The position numbers were made by a program, and so were the translations under genes. A stretch of DNA of 43,502 nt from Clostridiales bacterium (GTDB lineage: Bacteria > Bacillota > Clostridia > Christensenellales > Aristaeellaceae). The stretch covers positions 1-43,502 of the forward strand of contig SVGT01000015.1 in the NCBI GenBank assembly GCA_015056175.1, in the 5' to 3' direction. Positions 1 to 7,265 of the stretch are shown in pieces. Numbering within the stretch: position 1 is the stretch's first letter; each line of letters begins with the position of its first letter. The notes beneath the pieces were generated by a model that ran no database searches, was not told the DNA's origin, and saw nothing but the letters and a program-made list of their open reading frames with translations.

Positions 1-115
1 TTCGGTACTGAAGAACGGAAAAGCAAAAGCCTTGAAAATCTCGACACTGATAAAGCTTTGCGAAGCCTTGGATTGCCAACCTGGAGACATCTTAGAGTAC
101 AGGAAGGAGCAATAA
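1..115 (+). CDS. Partial Cro/C1-type HTH regulator (C-terminal end)
   Basis: The reading frame is open from base 2 and stops at TAA 113-115; the start lies outside the window. The 37 visible residues contain KISTLIKLCEALDCQPGDIL, the usual recognition helix and last turn of the small Cro/C1 (HTH_26/YozG-like) regulators, followed by a short EYRKEQ tail. Such proteins are about 65-75 residues long and bind DNA as dimers; what this one controls cannot be seen. A strong terminator follows at 201-229. The family is clear, the role unknown. Confidence 0.75.
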   Translation, partial: SVLKNGKAKALKISTLIKLCEALDCQPGDILEYRKEQ

Positions 116-200
116 TATGAAGCGCAACAGTATTTATGTGAGAGTTCAAATTCATACGCAAAAATGCCGAACACATTTTTATGCAGCACATAGACAAAAC

Positions 201-229
201 AAAAGCGCGGCCGAAAGGCTGGGCTTTTT
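201..229 (+). terminator. Rho-independent terminator after the partial HTH gene
   Basis: AAAAGC, one mismatch, CGGCC, loop GAAA, GGCTG, then GCTTTTT. The two arms pair over 11 positions with a GNRA-type tetraloop and run straight into a T-tract. It closes the transcript that enters the window. Confidence 0.8.
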
Positions 230-290
230 GTTTCGTTATGGGCGTGAGGATACGGGCAACCGAAGCAAAAAGTCATAAATGAAGCAAATC

Positions 291-319
291 TTGAAATCAG
301 AATTTGCATCTGCTATGAT
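291..319 (+). promoter_or_regulatory. Sigma-A promoter of the esterase/flavoprotein operon
   Basis: TTGAAA (291-296), a 17-nt spacer and TATGAT (314-319), 85 nt before the esterase start. Each hexamer differs from consensus at one position. Confidence 0.7.
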
Positions 320-403
320 AAGCATGCATCATCTGTCGCCGGCGTAACAGGCAGAGTTGCCTTTGAATCCGGCGCAGCGAGTCTGCGCGCAAGGAGGCTC
401 CCT

Positions 404-1339
404 ATGGCAAAGACAAAGTATCCCATCAGCAAGGAATTTTTTCCGTTCAACAAATTCGCACCGCCCATGAGCCGACGATTTGTACAGCTGGCGCAGATGG
501 GCATGAAAACTCCCAAGTTTCTGTGGAAAGATCCTCAGCTGAATGTGCAGTCCAGGATGATCCCAGGCTATCAAGGCTCCGAAATTGAAGTATTGATCCT
601 CACGCCAAACAGACTGACCAAACCTGCACCCTGCCTTGTTCACATTCACGGCGGCGGCTTTGTTTTTGAAGGCTCGGGCAGTCATTTCAAACTGGCCATG
701 GCCTATGCAAAGGAAGCCCGTTGCAAAGTGGTATACGTCCGCTACAGGCTTGCCCCAAAGCATCCGTTCCCGGTGCCGCAGGAGGATTGCTATGCGGCGC
801 TTTGCTGGGTATATGATCATGCAGATGAACTGGCGATCGACCGGAACCGTATCGGCGTCACCGGCGACAGCGCAGGCGGTACGCTGACCGTGACCAGCTG
901 CATGATGGCACGGGATCGGGGCGCAAAGGTGAATCCGCTGTTCCAGCTTCTGGTATACCCCTGGCTGGACGGACGGAACAACAGCGAATCCTATCATCGC
1001 TATACCGATACGCCCATGTGGAACTCCACGCTTTCCCGAAAGGTCGGGCCGATCATGAATCCCGATCCTTCCTCCACGCCGCTGGCATATCGCTCCCCGG
1101 CAGAAGCAGACAGCCATGCCGCTCTCCCGCCCGCCTACGTGGAGGTGGCAGAGTTTGACTGCCTGCACGATGACGGCGTGCTGTATACCAAACTGCTGAG
1201 AGATGCAGGCATCCCGGTCGAATTCCACGAAGCCAGGGGCACCATGCACGGCTTTGACACCGTGTTCCGTGCACCCACATCGCAGAAGATGATTGCAAAG
1301 CGGATCGCCTTTATCAAGCGCATGTTTGAGGAGAAATAA
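404..1339 (+). CDS. Alpha/beta hydrolase, acetyl-esterase (HSL) type
   Basis: A 311-residue serine hydrolase of the hormone-sensitive-lipase class, which cleaves short acyl esters; no signal peptide, so cytoplasmic. The oxyanion motif HGGG is at 82-85, the nucleophile Ser156 sits in GDSAGG, the acid is probably Asp252 (AEFD) and the base His282 (TMHGFD), so the triad is complete. The start is ATG 404 behind AAGGAGG at a good distance, and a sigma-A promoter lies upstream. The flavoprotein gene begins 3 nt after its stop, so the two are co-transcribed. Similar hydrolases in Clostridia often lie near condensation-fold acyltransferases like the convergent one here, so ester removal and ester formation may be linked; that is inference. 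The natural substrate is unknown. Confidence 0.88.
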   Translation: MAKTKYPISKEFFPFNKFAPPMSRRFVQLAQMGMKTPKFLWKDPQLNVQSRMIPGYQGSEIEVLILTPNRLTKPAPCLVHIHGGGFVFEGSGSHFKLAMAYAKEARCKVVYVRYRLAPKHPFPVPQEDCYAALCWVYDHADELAIDRNRIGVTGDSAGGTLTVTSCMMARDRGAKVNPLFQLLVYPWLDGRNNSESYHRYTDTPMWNSTLSRKVGPIMNPDPSSTPLAYRSPAEADSHAALPPAYVEVAEFDCLHDDGVLYTKLLRDAGIPVEFHEARGTMHGFDTVFRAPTSQKMIAKRIAFIKRMFEEK

Positions 1340-1342
1340 GCT

Positions 1343-1975
1343 ATGAAAAAGATCATCGCCATCAACGGAAGTCCCCGTTCCGGCTGGAACACCGATATCC
1401 TTGTCCGTGAAGCGGCAGCCGGCGCCGCTTCTGCCGGCGCAGAGGTGGAGATCATTGATCTGTATCAGCTGGAAAAATACACCGGCTGCATTTCCTGCTT
1501 TGGCTGCAAGACCGAAGCGCATCTGGGAACATGCATCTGCCGGGACGGTCTAAACGATGTGCTGGAAAAGATCCGCAGCGCCGACGGACTGATCCTGGGC
1601 AGTCCCGTTTATCTGGGGGACGTCACTGCCGGGCTGCGCGCGCTGTACGAGCGACTGGTTTTCCCGTATATCTCCTATAAGCTTGACCCGCCCAATTACA
1701 ACAGCAGGAAGATCCCGGTCGTTTTCATTCTGACCAGCGGCGCTCCTGAAGGGTGCTATGCAGATCTTCTGAAACGCTACAGGGAAAATCTGGAAGCCTT
1801 CGTTGGCCCAACGCAGACACTGGTAGCCGCCGATACGCTCCAGGTCAGCCATTACGACCGGTACGGTTGGACGATGTTTGATCCGGACAAAAAGAAAGAA
1901 CGCCGCGAAACGGTATTCCCGCAGGAACGGCAGGCTGCATTTGCACTTGGACAGGCCATGCTAAATAGCATTTGA
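1343..1975 (+). CDS. NAD(P)H-dependent FMN reductase / iron-sulfur flavoprotein-like
   Basis: A 210-residue flavodoxin-fold protein. GSPRSGWNT (9-17) is the FMN phosphate loop, and GSPVYLGDVTA is the second flavin loop. A Cys-rich segment (C49, C52, C55, C64, C66) matches the CX2CX2C...C pattern of iron-sulfur flavoproteins, so a 4Fe-4S cluster beside FMN is likely but unproven. These proteins pass electrons from NAD(P)H or ferredoxin to quinones, peroxides or oxygen in anaerobes. It overlaps nothing and follows the esterase by 3 nt, as the second gene of that operon. A perfect 10-bp hairpin follows at 2080-2117. A specific substrate cannot be named. Confidence 0.85.
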   Translation: MKKIIAINGSPRSGWNTDILVREAAAGAASAGAEVEIIDLYQLEKYTGCISCFGCKTEAHLGTCICRDGLNDVLEKIRSADGLILGSPVYLGDVTAGLRALYERLVFPYISYKLDPPNYNSRKIPVVFILTSGAPEGCYADLLKRYRENLEAFVGPTQTLVAADTLQVSHYDRYGWTMFDPDKKKERRETVFPQERQAAFALGQAMLNSI

Positions 1976-2079
1976 TTTGCCGCTTGCGGCTGCTTCACAA
2001 AATCCCGGCAGCACAACCCTTCAAAAGCGCCGGGGTTCAAAAGCAGGCGCGGAGTTACAGGTAAAGGCAGTGCCAACAG

Positions 2080-2117
2080 AAACGACAGTTTTCAAAAGAA
2101 GACTGTCGTTTGCTTTT
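2080..2117 (+). terminator. Terminator of the esterase/flavoprotein operon
   Basis: AAACGACAGT (2080-2089) pairs perfectly with ACTGTCGTTT (2102-2111), followed by GCTTTTAT. The preceding 100 nt after the stop codon show no gene. Confidence 0.7.
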
Positions 2118-2173
2118 ATCTCTTTCCGCATTTCATTCTTCTCTTCACGCCCCCCAATCCAATCGGCGCAAAC

Positions 2174-2204
2174 AAAAGGCACCTGCTAACGCAAGTGCTT
2201 TTAT
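2174..2204 (-). terminator. Probable terminator of the acyltransferase gene
   Basis: A 12-bp imperfect stem (2175-2186 with 2191-2202, one wobble and one mismatch, loop TAAC) lies directly beyond the acyltransferase stop on the minus strand and is followed there by TTTTGTTT. It is also T-rich on the plus side and may work in both directions. Confidence 0.55.
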
Positions 2205-2207
2205 TCT

Positions 2208-3482
2208 TTATTCCGCAAAATCCGCAAGGATGCGCTTCATATTCTCCAGCAGCTCCTGCAAAAGCTGCGCATCCTGACGGGTAAATCTCCCTGCGATACA
2301 CAGCGTGCATGCCCCGTCAAAGCTGGCCGCGCACACCTGCATGGCCGGCTTTTTCTTGACAGGGCCGGCAAACCAGCCGTCACAGGGCACAAGGCCGTCT
2401 GCTGCCAGCGCATGTACATCTATATTCCCCAAATTGGTAAAGCCCATGGCCATGCTGCCGTACAATTTGCCCGTCACCTTCAGTAAAAGGCCCAGCGGCA
2501 GCGTACGGGCAGCGCCGTGCAGAAGCGGCATACCTGCAAGCCCTGCCAGAGGATCCTCCTTGGCCTGTGCCGTCTGCGCGGCAATATCCCCAAGCGTTTC
2601 TTCAAACGTCGGGTACAGCCCGTTGGGAAGCTGGGTGGACAGCGATCCGGACAGATTGCTCAGCCCCTCCGAGTCAAGATTTTTGCAATGACGGCGCAGA
2701 TCCATCATGGACATGATGCTGACAGGCGCGGATGCATCCACACACGGCATGGCGCCGTAGGCATGATAGCAGGCCGCCAGCAAAAGATCATTGACCGTGG
2801 CGCCAAATCCTCTGGCCTTTTCCCGGGCCGATTGCATCATGTCCCGCGAAAGCTGCGTATACACCAGATCAGGCAAGCCTTCCCGCTCATCCGGATAGGG
2901 AAACAGCGTTTTGATACCGCTGCGCGGATCCTTCATCAAAGAGCGGCATTCATGCCTGTCCAGCCCTTCATACACCTGCTCTGCCGCCCGGCTGCCCTGC
3001 TTCAGCTGCAATTCGTTTTGATCGCCGCCGGCAGCTGCAATGGCATACGCCTGCATCAGCTTTTCCAGCAGATACTTTCCGTCGCTTCCGTCCACACAAA
3101 GATGGCTGATATTCAGCGCCACCGCGCTTTCCCGCTCGCTCTGCACCAGACAGCAGCGCAGCTGGGTCTTGCTTTCCGGCGCGACGGGCAGCAGGGAAAA
3201 TTGCAGCGCCGCAGGGACGGGATCTCCCTGCGTTCTGATATACTGAAAAAAGCAGTGATCCTCATATTCATCGTTCACATGCCACACAGCGCCAAATGTG
3301 CCCGCCTGAAAGGACGCATGTAAAATATCATTCCCGTCAATCAGCATCCTGCAAGCCCTGCAAAGCGTTTCCGCACAGAGCAAATGAGGGTATTTGAGCA
3401 CAAAACGAATGGTATTATCATTGTATTCATGGACGAGATACTGCATTATTTCGCCGCTTCCCGCCCGGATATTCTGGGGCAA
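2208..3482 (-). CDS. Condensation-fold (CoA-dependent) acyltransferase
   Basis: A 424-residue protein of the chloramphenicol-acetyltransferase/condensation superfamily, like alcohol acetyltransferases and PapA proteins. The catalytic motif HxxxDG is present as H127-LCV-D131-G132. The second half carries ATVNDLLLAACYHA and the NLSGSLSTQLP segment, both typical of the C-terminal lobe and crossover region. It should move an acyl group from CoA or a carrier to an alcohol or amine; the partners are unknown. The start is uncertain: TTG 3482 has GGAGGG 6 nt upstream, while ATG 3446 (MQYLVHEY) would overlap the stop of a short upstream frame as TAATG. It stands alone and faces the esterase operon. 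Confidence 0.75.
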   Translation of the reverse strand: MPQNIRAGSGEIMQYLVHEYNDNTIRFVLKYPHLLCAETLCRACRMLIDGNDILHASFQAGTFGAVWHVNDEYEDHCFFQYIRTQGDPVPAALQFSLLPVAPESKTQLRCCLVQSERESAVALNISHLCVDGSDGKYLLEKLMQAYAIAAAGGDQNELQLKQGSRAAEQVYEGLDRHECRSLMKDPRSGIKTLFPYPDEREGLPDLVYTQLSRDMMQSAREKARGFGATVNDLLLAACYHAYGAMPCVDASAPVSIMSMMDLRRHCKNLDSEGLSNLSGSLSTQLPNGLYPTFEETLGDIAAQTAQAKEDPLAGLAGMPLLHGAARTLPLGLLLKVTGKLYGSMAMGFTNLGNIDVHALAADGLVPCDGWFAGPVKKKPAMQVCAASFDGACTLCIAGRFTRQDAQLLQELLENMKRILADFAE

Positions 3483-3628
3483 CCAAATCCCTCCCCCCCT
3501 GGGTAATCCAAAACATCCTCATTATACTCGCCGGGAATGTTTCTTACAAGTCCTTTTGGGAACTGCCTATTTGCTGCCACAATCCCATCAAGCAGAACCG
3601 TCCGGATACTTTTTTCAATCAAACGCAC
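3446..3628 (-). CDS. Possible 60-residue leader protein (doubtful)
   Basis: A GTG-started frame of 60 codons begins GTG CGT TTG ATT and ends in TAA that overlaps the internal ATG of the acyltransferase (TAATG), the layout of translational coupling. Upstream on the minus strand lies TATAAT (3642-3647), but its -35 (CTGTAA) is weak. I recognise no domain and the predicted protein has no membrane segment. It could instead be the remnant of a longer N-terminal extension of the acyltransferase. Treat as low confidence. Confidence 0.25.
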   Translation of the reverse strand: MRLIEKSIRTVLLDGIVAANRQFPKGLVRNIPGEYNEDVLDYPGGEGFGCPRISGREAAK

Positions 3629-3677
3629 TTATTTCATTATAATTATAAACATTTGATTACACCTTTACAGGGTGCTA

Positions 3678-3706
3678 TTGCTTTTCAAATGTACAAGTGT
3701 TAATAT
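3678..3706 (+). promoter_or_regulatory. Sigma-A promoter of the first SipW-type operon
   Basis: TTGCTT (3678-3683), 17 nt, TAATAT (3701-3706). It lies about 63 nt before the first secreted-protein gene, in an AT-rich gap. The rest of the 3483-3768 gap holds only the doubtful 60-codon frame on the other strand. Confidence 0.55.
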
Positions 3707-3768
3707 ATGGGGTGATATAGTGGTTTATGGGGGAAGTATACCCTTTAAGCAGTATTTACAGGAGATTG

Positions 3769-4422
3769 ATGAACATGCGCACACAGCGTCTTGGCAAATT
3801 CCTCCTTCTTCTTGTCGCCCTGGCCATCCTGGCCACCGGCGCACTGGCACTTGGCGGCACCTTTGCACAAAGGCCCAAGCTGGAGCTGACCGGTACGGAG
3901 ACCGCACTGGACGGTACCACGCCCTACAGCATCACCATCACCCACAACGACGGCTCCAAGGCCCATCCCTCGCTGATGACGGATGGCGGCGTGCTGACCA
4001 GCCAGGTATCCTGGTGTCCCGGCCGGAGCGAGATCCTCTACCTGGAATGCGTGAACAACGAAAAATTCCCGGTGAAGATCACCATGACGCTCAACGTGGA
4101 CGAAAGTCAATTTGGGGATGTGTTTTCCTATGCCGTGGTGGAAGGCAACCTGAAAGCGCAGGGCGCTGACCATCCCGTTAACTGGGAAGATTTCGCCGAT
4201 CTGGCCACCCATAAGGGCATCGTGGCAGACAAAGCTTCCCTGCCCGTTTTTGACGCCGTCACGCTGCAGCCCGCCGGCACCGATTATTCCGATTACTTCT
4301 GCGCCCTGGGCCTGCATATGAGTGAAAACGCCTCCTCCGAGTTTGCCAATAAGAACATGAAGCTGTCCTTCACCCTGACGGTGGACGCCAACTACAAGCC
4401 CGGCGAAACCCCTGCCAAATAA
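3769..4422 (+). CDS. Exported protein of the TasA/SipW cluster
   Basis: A 217-residue exported protein. Residues 1-34 are a basic start (MRTQRLGK), a long hydrophobic stretch and GALALGGTFAQ, which resembles SipW-type signals but lacks the usual Y-F/Y-T-D after it. The rest is beta-rich with no catalytic motif: ALDGTTPYSITITH, a ECVNNEKFPVKITMTLNV strand pair like the TasA core ('nnekfpvkI'), and a SFTLTVDAN end. Start choice: ATG 3769 and ATG 3775 both follow GGAG at 3761; ATG 3727 has no ribosome site. It heads an operon with the next gene, 27 nt downstream. A fibre subunit or an adaptor is a reasonable guess; no function is shown. Confidence 0.65.
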   Translation: MNMRTQRLGKFLLLLVALAILATGALALGGTFAQRPKLELTGTETALDGTTPYSITITHNDGSKAHPSLMTDGGVLTSQVSWCPGRSEILYLECVNNEKFPVKITMTLNVDESQFGDVFSYAVVEGNLKAQGADHPVNWEDFADLATHKGIVADKASLPVFDAVTLQPAGTDYSDYFCALGLHMSENASSEFANKNMKLSFTLTVDANYKPGETPAK

Positions 4423-4449
4423 GCATACGCTTTTGAGAGGATGATATAG

Positions 4450-5616
4450 ATGAAGCGAGCAATTCTGCTCCTGCTGATCGTAGTGGCGCTGTTTGCCGCC
4501 GTCAGCGGCACCATCGCCTACTATACCGATAATGTCCGGGGCGCCGGCGTGGTGGAATCGGCTAATCTGGCCGTGCTCCAGCACGAGTACGAGCGCGTGA
4601 AGGATCAAAACGGCGCTTATACCGCTTCCCTTCGCCGCTTCACCCAGGGGCAGATGATGTACCCCGGCGTGCTGAACCCTACCCTGACCCGGGAAGACGT
4701 CAAGGTTGGCGATTATACCGTGCAGATGCACGATGAAACCCTGGCCAACTTTGTGGACAAGATCGTCACCGCCGAAAACAACGGCTCTGCCTACAGCTAC
4801 GTGCGCACCTTTGTGGCCGTGCCCGCCCGTTCTCAGGGCGATGCTCCTGTGGATTGGCTCCATCTGGATTTCAACCAGCAGCACGGCTGGGTGCTCTCTC
4901 CCGATGTCATCCGCAGCCAGCTCATCGACGGCAATTATTACGATATCTACTGGATCACCAACGAAAACCAGCTTGCCCCCGGCGCCACCACTGCACCCTC
5001 GCTGCTGGGCTTCTACCTGGACCCCCGCGTCACCACCCGCGACGGCCGCTATCAGTACGTAAACGGCTCCGTCCGTGTCGATCTTGGCACCGCGGAGGAT
5101 CTGACCATCCTGGTCACCACCCAGGCCTCTCAGGCCATCGTGTTTGAGGCCGATGGCGCAAAGTCCGCCGCCCAGGTCGCTCTGGACACCACCTTCGGCT
5201 CCCCTGCCGACGGCATCCACCCCTGGGTCGATGTCAAGTCCGCGTACGATCAGGCTTCTCTGGATGCGCTCCTGGCCGCCGCCACGTATGATACCGTCAT
5301 CGCCCTGCACGACGGCGCCTATACCCTGCCCGCGCAGCTGCCCCACGGCATCCGCCTGATGGGCATGGGGCTGAACGTCACCCTGTCCGCGCCCACGCTC
5401 TCCGCGTACGATGTGGAGCTGGATAACGTCACCTTCACCTCCCCCGTCGTGTTCACCGGCCACGGCACCTTTGAGGAGGTCACCTTCCTCCAGGGCTGGC
5501 ACATTTCCCCCACCTCGGGCGATGTTCTCGTGTCCGATTGCAAGTTCGATGCCTACCAGATCGGCGATGGAGATTACATCGTCCACATTGCGGATTGTCT
5601 TTCCCTGCAGCCCTGA
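4450..5616 (+). CDS. SipW-dependent-type secreted protein with beta-helix-like tail
   Basis: A 388-residue secreted protein. The start MKRAILLLLIVVALFAAVSG plus TIAYYTDN is a textbook SipW-type signal: hydrophobic core, then small residue, T, aromatic, aromatic, T, D. In Bacillus such precursors (TasA, YqxM/TapA) are cut by the archaeal-type peptidase SipW. Residues about 35-230 form a TasA-like beta region with IVTAENNGSAYSYVRTFV. Residues about 270-380 have short repeating strands (GIRLMGMGLNVTLS, YDVELDNVTFTSP, GTFEEVTFLQG) like a small right-handed beta-helix. It is the second gene of the operon and is closed by the hairpin at 5631. GAGAGG precedes the ATG. No enzyme motif is seen. Confidence 0.72.
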   Translation: MKRAILLLLIVVALFAAVSGTIAYYTDNVRGAGVVESANLAVLQHEYERVKDQNGAYTASLRRFTQGQMMYPGVLNPTLTREDVKVGDYTVQMHDETLANFVDKIVTAENNGSAYSYVRTFVAVPARSQGDAPVDWLHLDFNQQHGWVLSPDVIRSQLIDGNYYDIYWITNENQLAPGATTAPSLLGFYLDPRVTTRDGRYQYVNGSVRVDLGTAEDLTILVTTQASQAIVFEADGAKSAAQVALDTTFGSPADGIHPWVDVKSAYDQASLDALLAAATYDTVIALHDGAYTLPAQLPHGIRLMGMGLNVTLSAPTLSAYDVELDNVTFTSPVVFTGHGTFEEVTFLQGWHISPTSGDVLVSDCKFDAYQIGDGDYIVHIADCLSLQP

Positions 5617-5630
5617 TGTTTGCTGCTTTT

Positions 5631-5655
5631 GCCCGCAGTTTTCTGCGGGCTTTTT
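5631..5655 (+). terminator. Terminator of the first SipW-type operon
   Basis: GCCCGCAG, loop TTTT, CTGCGGGC, then TTTTT. A perfect 8-bp GC-rich stem 14 nt after the stop codon. Confidence 0.9.
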
Positions 5656-5711
5656 GCTTGCCAAAACTTTGCAGATTTAGGATTTTTGTAACATTTACAT
5701 TTGTCAATTCG

Positions 5712-5740
5712 TTGACTCCCTTCCATATATATTGTATAAT
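5712..5740 (+). promoter_or_regulatory. Near-consensus sigma-A promoter of the TasA-like gene
   Basis: TTGACT (5712-5717), 17 nt, TATAAT (5735-5740): 11 of 12 consensus bases at ideal spacing. One of the strongest promoters in the window, suggesting high expression of the gene that follows. Confidence 0.88.
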
Positions 5741-5785
5741 TATTAGTATGGTAACCCCTGTATTTAGGAAGGGATGGTAATCACC

Positions 5786-7084
5786 ATGAAGAACTCCAAG
5801 TTCCTGCGTTCCGCGCTGATGCTGGTGCTCGCACTGGTCATCATCGGCAGCGTAACCGGCGGCACCATCGCCTGGTTCACTGACAACGTGGAAGCTACCA
5901 ACAACGTCATCCAGTCCGGTACCCTGGACATCGACATCCAGCTGAAGGACGGCGACAAATGGATCTCCCTCGAAAAGAACCCCGCCACCAAGGTGTTCGA
6001 TTACAACCTGTGGGAGCCCGGCTACACTCAGTACGAAACCCTGACCATCGTCAACCAGGGCAACCTGGCGCTGGAATACATCCTCAACGTCATCCCCGGC
6101 GAGGATCAGGTTCTGGCCGTGACCGGTGAATCTCTGGCCGAAGTCATCGATGTGTACATGGCCTTCGGCGAAAAGGAACCCGCTTCCTTCGCCGAGATCG
6201 CTGCTTACAAGACCGCTCCTGACTACCAGAACGGCTGGTGGTATTGCGGCACCCTGTCTGAAATGATCGCCGATGAAAAGGGCTTCACTCAGGGTTACAT
6301 GCTGCCCTCCGGTAAGACCGACGCTCCCGACGGCGTTCTGGAAGTTGGCCTGATGCAGGGCTCCTGCACTTGCACCGTCGCCCTGCACATGCAGGAAGAA
6401 GCTGACAACCGCTACCAGAACCTGTCTCTGGGCAACCTTGGCTTCAAGCTGATGGCAAAGCAGTACACCTACGAAGAAGACTCCTTCGATCATCTGTATG
6501 ACAAGGACGCCGAATACGGCGAAGGCTCCGTCATCGGCGACAAGCCCGAAGCCATCGTGCGCGAGCTGACCACCGAAGAACTGACCGTCAATTTCGTTGA
6601 CGAAGTGGATGGCATTGATGTTTCCACCGTTGTAAAGGATCTGGTCGTCGTCGAACCCGGCGAAAAGACTTTGGACTTCGGTCTGGCTTTCACCCCCACT
6701 GAAGATGTCATCGCCGGTCTGGAAGATATCGACTACAGCCAGTGGTATGTGGACTTCGAACTGGCTTCCTCCAAGGAGCTTGTCAATGATGGCAACAACC
6801 ACCTGACTCTGGCCGGTCATTACAAATACGGCGATCTGGGCACCAACTGGCTGGGCTTTGAGACCACCGGCGTGGCCATCCCCGCTGACACCTTTATCCG
6901 CATTGTAAAAAGATGGGATCCTCAGCTGACCTATGAAGAAGTCTCCAACATTCCTGTCTTCAAGTGCGGCGTCATCGTGGACAAGGCCTACTTCGCAGAT
7001 GAAACCCTCACCCTGCGTCTGTGCATGTACAACCCCGTCACCGGCGAACCCTTCGTGCTGAAGGAAATCACCAAGACCTTCTAA
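5786..7084 (+). CDS. TasA/camelysin-like SipW-dependent protein
   Basis: A 432-residue exported protein. After MKNSKFLRS and a hydrophobic core comes TGGTIAWFTDN, the SipW-type cleavage region. Then a TasA-like beta domain: LWEPGYTQYETLTIVNQGN and ALEYILNVIPGE, a CTVALHMQEEADN segment, and LMAKQYTYEEDSFDHLYD near residue 225, the usual domain end. The same blocks occur in the giant minus-strand protein (LWEPNFTSVRYIRISNKGN, YELNVIP, LVLHMQHTAGN, ATQYTWENDAFNNRYD), so the two are paralogous over this domain. The last 190 residues form a second beta region. Start: ATG 5786 is chosen because AGGAAGGG abuts the in-frame ATG 5774. It has its own strong promoter and terminator. Codon use is highly biased, as in abundant proteins. 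A fibre-forming matrix protein is inferred. Confidence 0.78.
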   Translation: MKNSKFLRSALMLVLALVIIGSVTGGTIAWFTDNVEATNNVIQSGTLDIDIQLKDGDKWISLEKNPATKVFDYNLWEPGYTQYETLTIVNQGNLALEYILNVIPGEDQVLAVTGESLAEVIDVYMAFGEKEPASFAEIAAYKTAPDYQNGWWYCGTLSEMIADEKGFTQGYMLPSGKTDAPDGVLEVGLMQGSCTCTVALHMQEEADNRYQNLSLGNLGFKLMAKQYTYEEDSFDHLYDKDAEYGEGSVIGDKPEAIVRELTTEELTVNFVDEVDGIDVSTVVKDLVVVEPGEKTLDFGLAFTPTEDVIAGLEDIDYSQWYVDFELASSKELVNDGNNHLTLAGHYKYGDLGTNWLGFETTGVAIPADTFIRIVKRWDPQLTYEEVSNIPVFKCGVIVDKAYFADETLTLRLCMYNPVTGEPFVLKEITKTF

Positions 7085-7100
7085 TAAACTTCAAACCCAT

Positions 7101-7132
7101 TGCCGTGCACGTAAGTGCACGGCATTTTATTT
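7101..7132 (+). terminator. Terminator of the TasA-like gene
   Basis: TGCCGTGCAC, loop GTAA, GTGCACGGCA, then TTTTATTT. A perfect 10-bp stem 17 nt after the stop. Confidence 0.9.
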
Positions 7133-7220
7133 GCCCTTCTCAGCGTTTCTTTACTGGACTTGATTCCTTCTCCATGCCATCCACAAAACCGCTATAATCC
7201 TCTATTTTAGTACAAATCAA

Positions 7221-7256
7221 AAGCCCCTGCATCGGCATATCCCGATGCAGGGGCTT
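7221..7256 (-). terminator. Terminator of the giant Hint-domain gene
   Basis: A perfect 15-bp stem (7221-7235 with 7242-7256, 6-nt loop). On the minus strand it begins 9 nt past the stop codon and is followed by TTTTGATTT. It separates the two convergent surface-protein units. The 7133-7220 stretch between the two terminators shows no gene. Confidence 0.88.
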
Positions 7257-7265
7257 CGTTTTTTG

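Noticed and set aside
117-279. 54-codon frame right after the partial HTH gene
   Set aside because: It reads straight through the strong terminator at 201-229 and has no recognisable sequence.
3745-6820. Long minus frames (639 and 446 codons) opposite the SipW-type genes
   Set aside because: They cross gene borders, promoters and a terminator and show no protein features.
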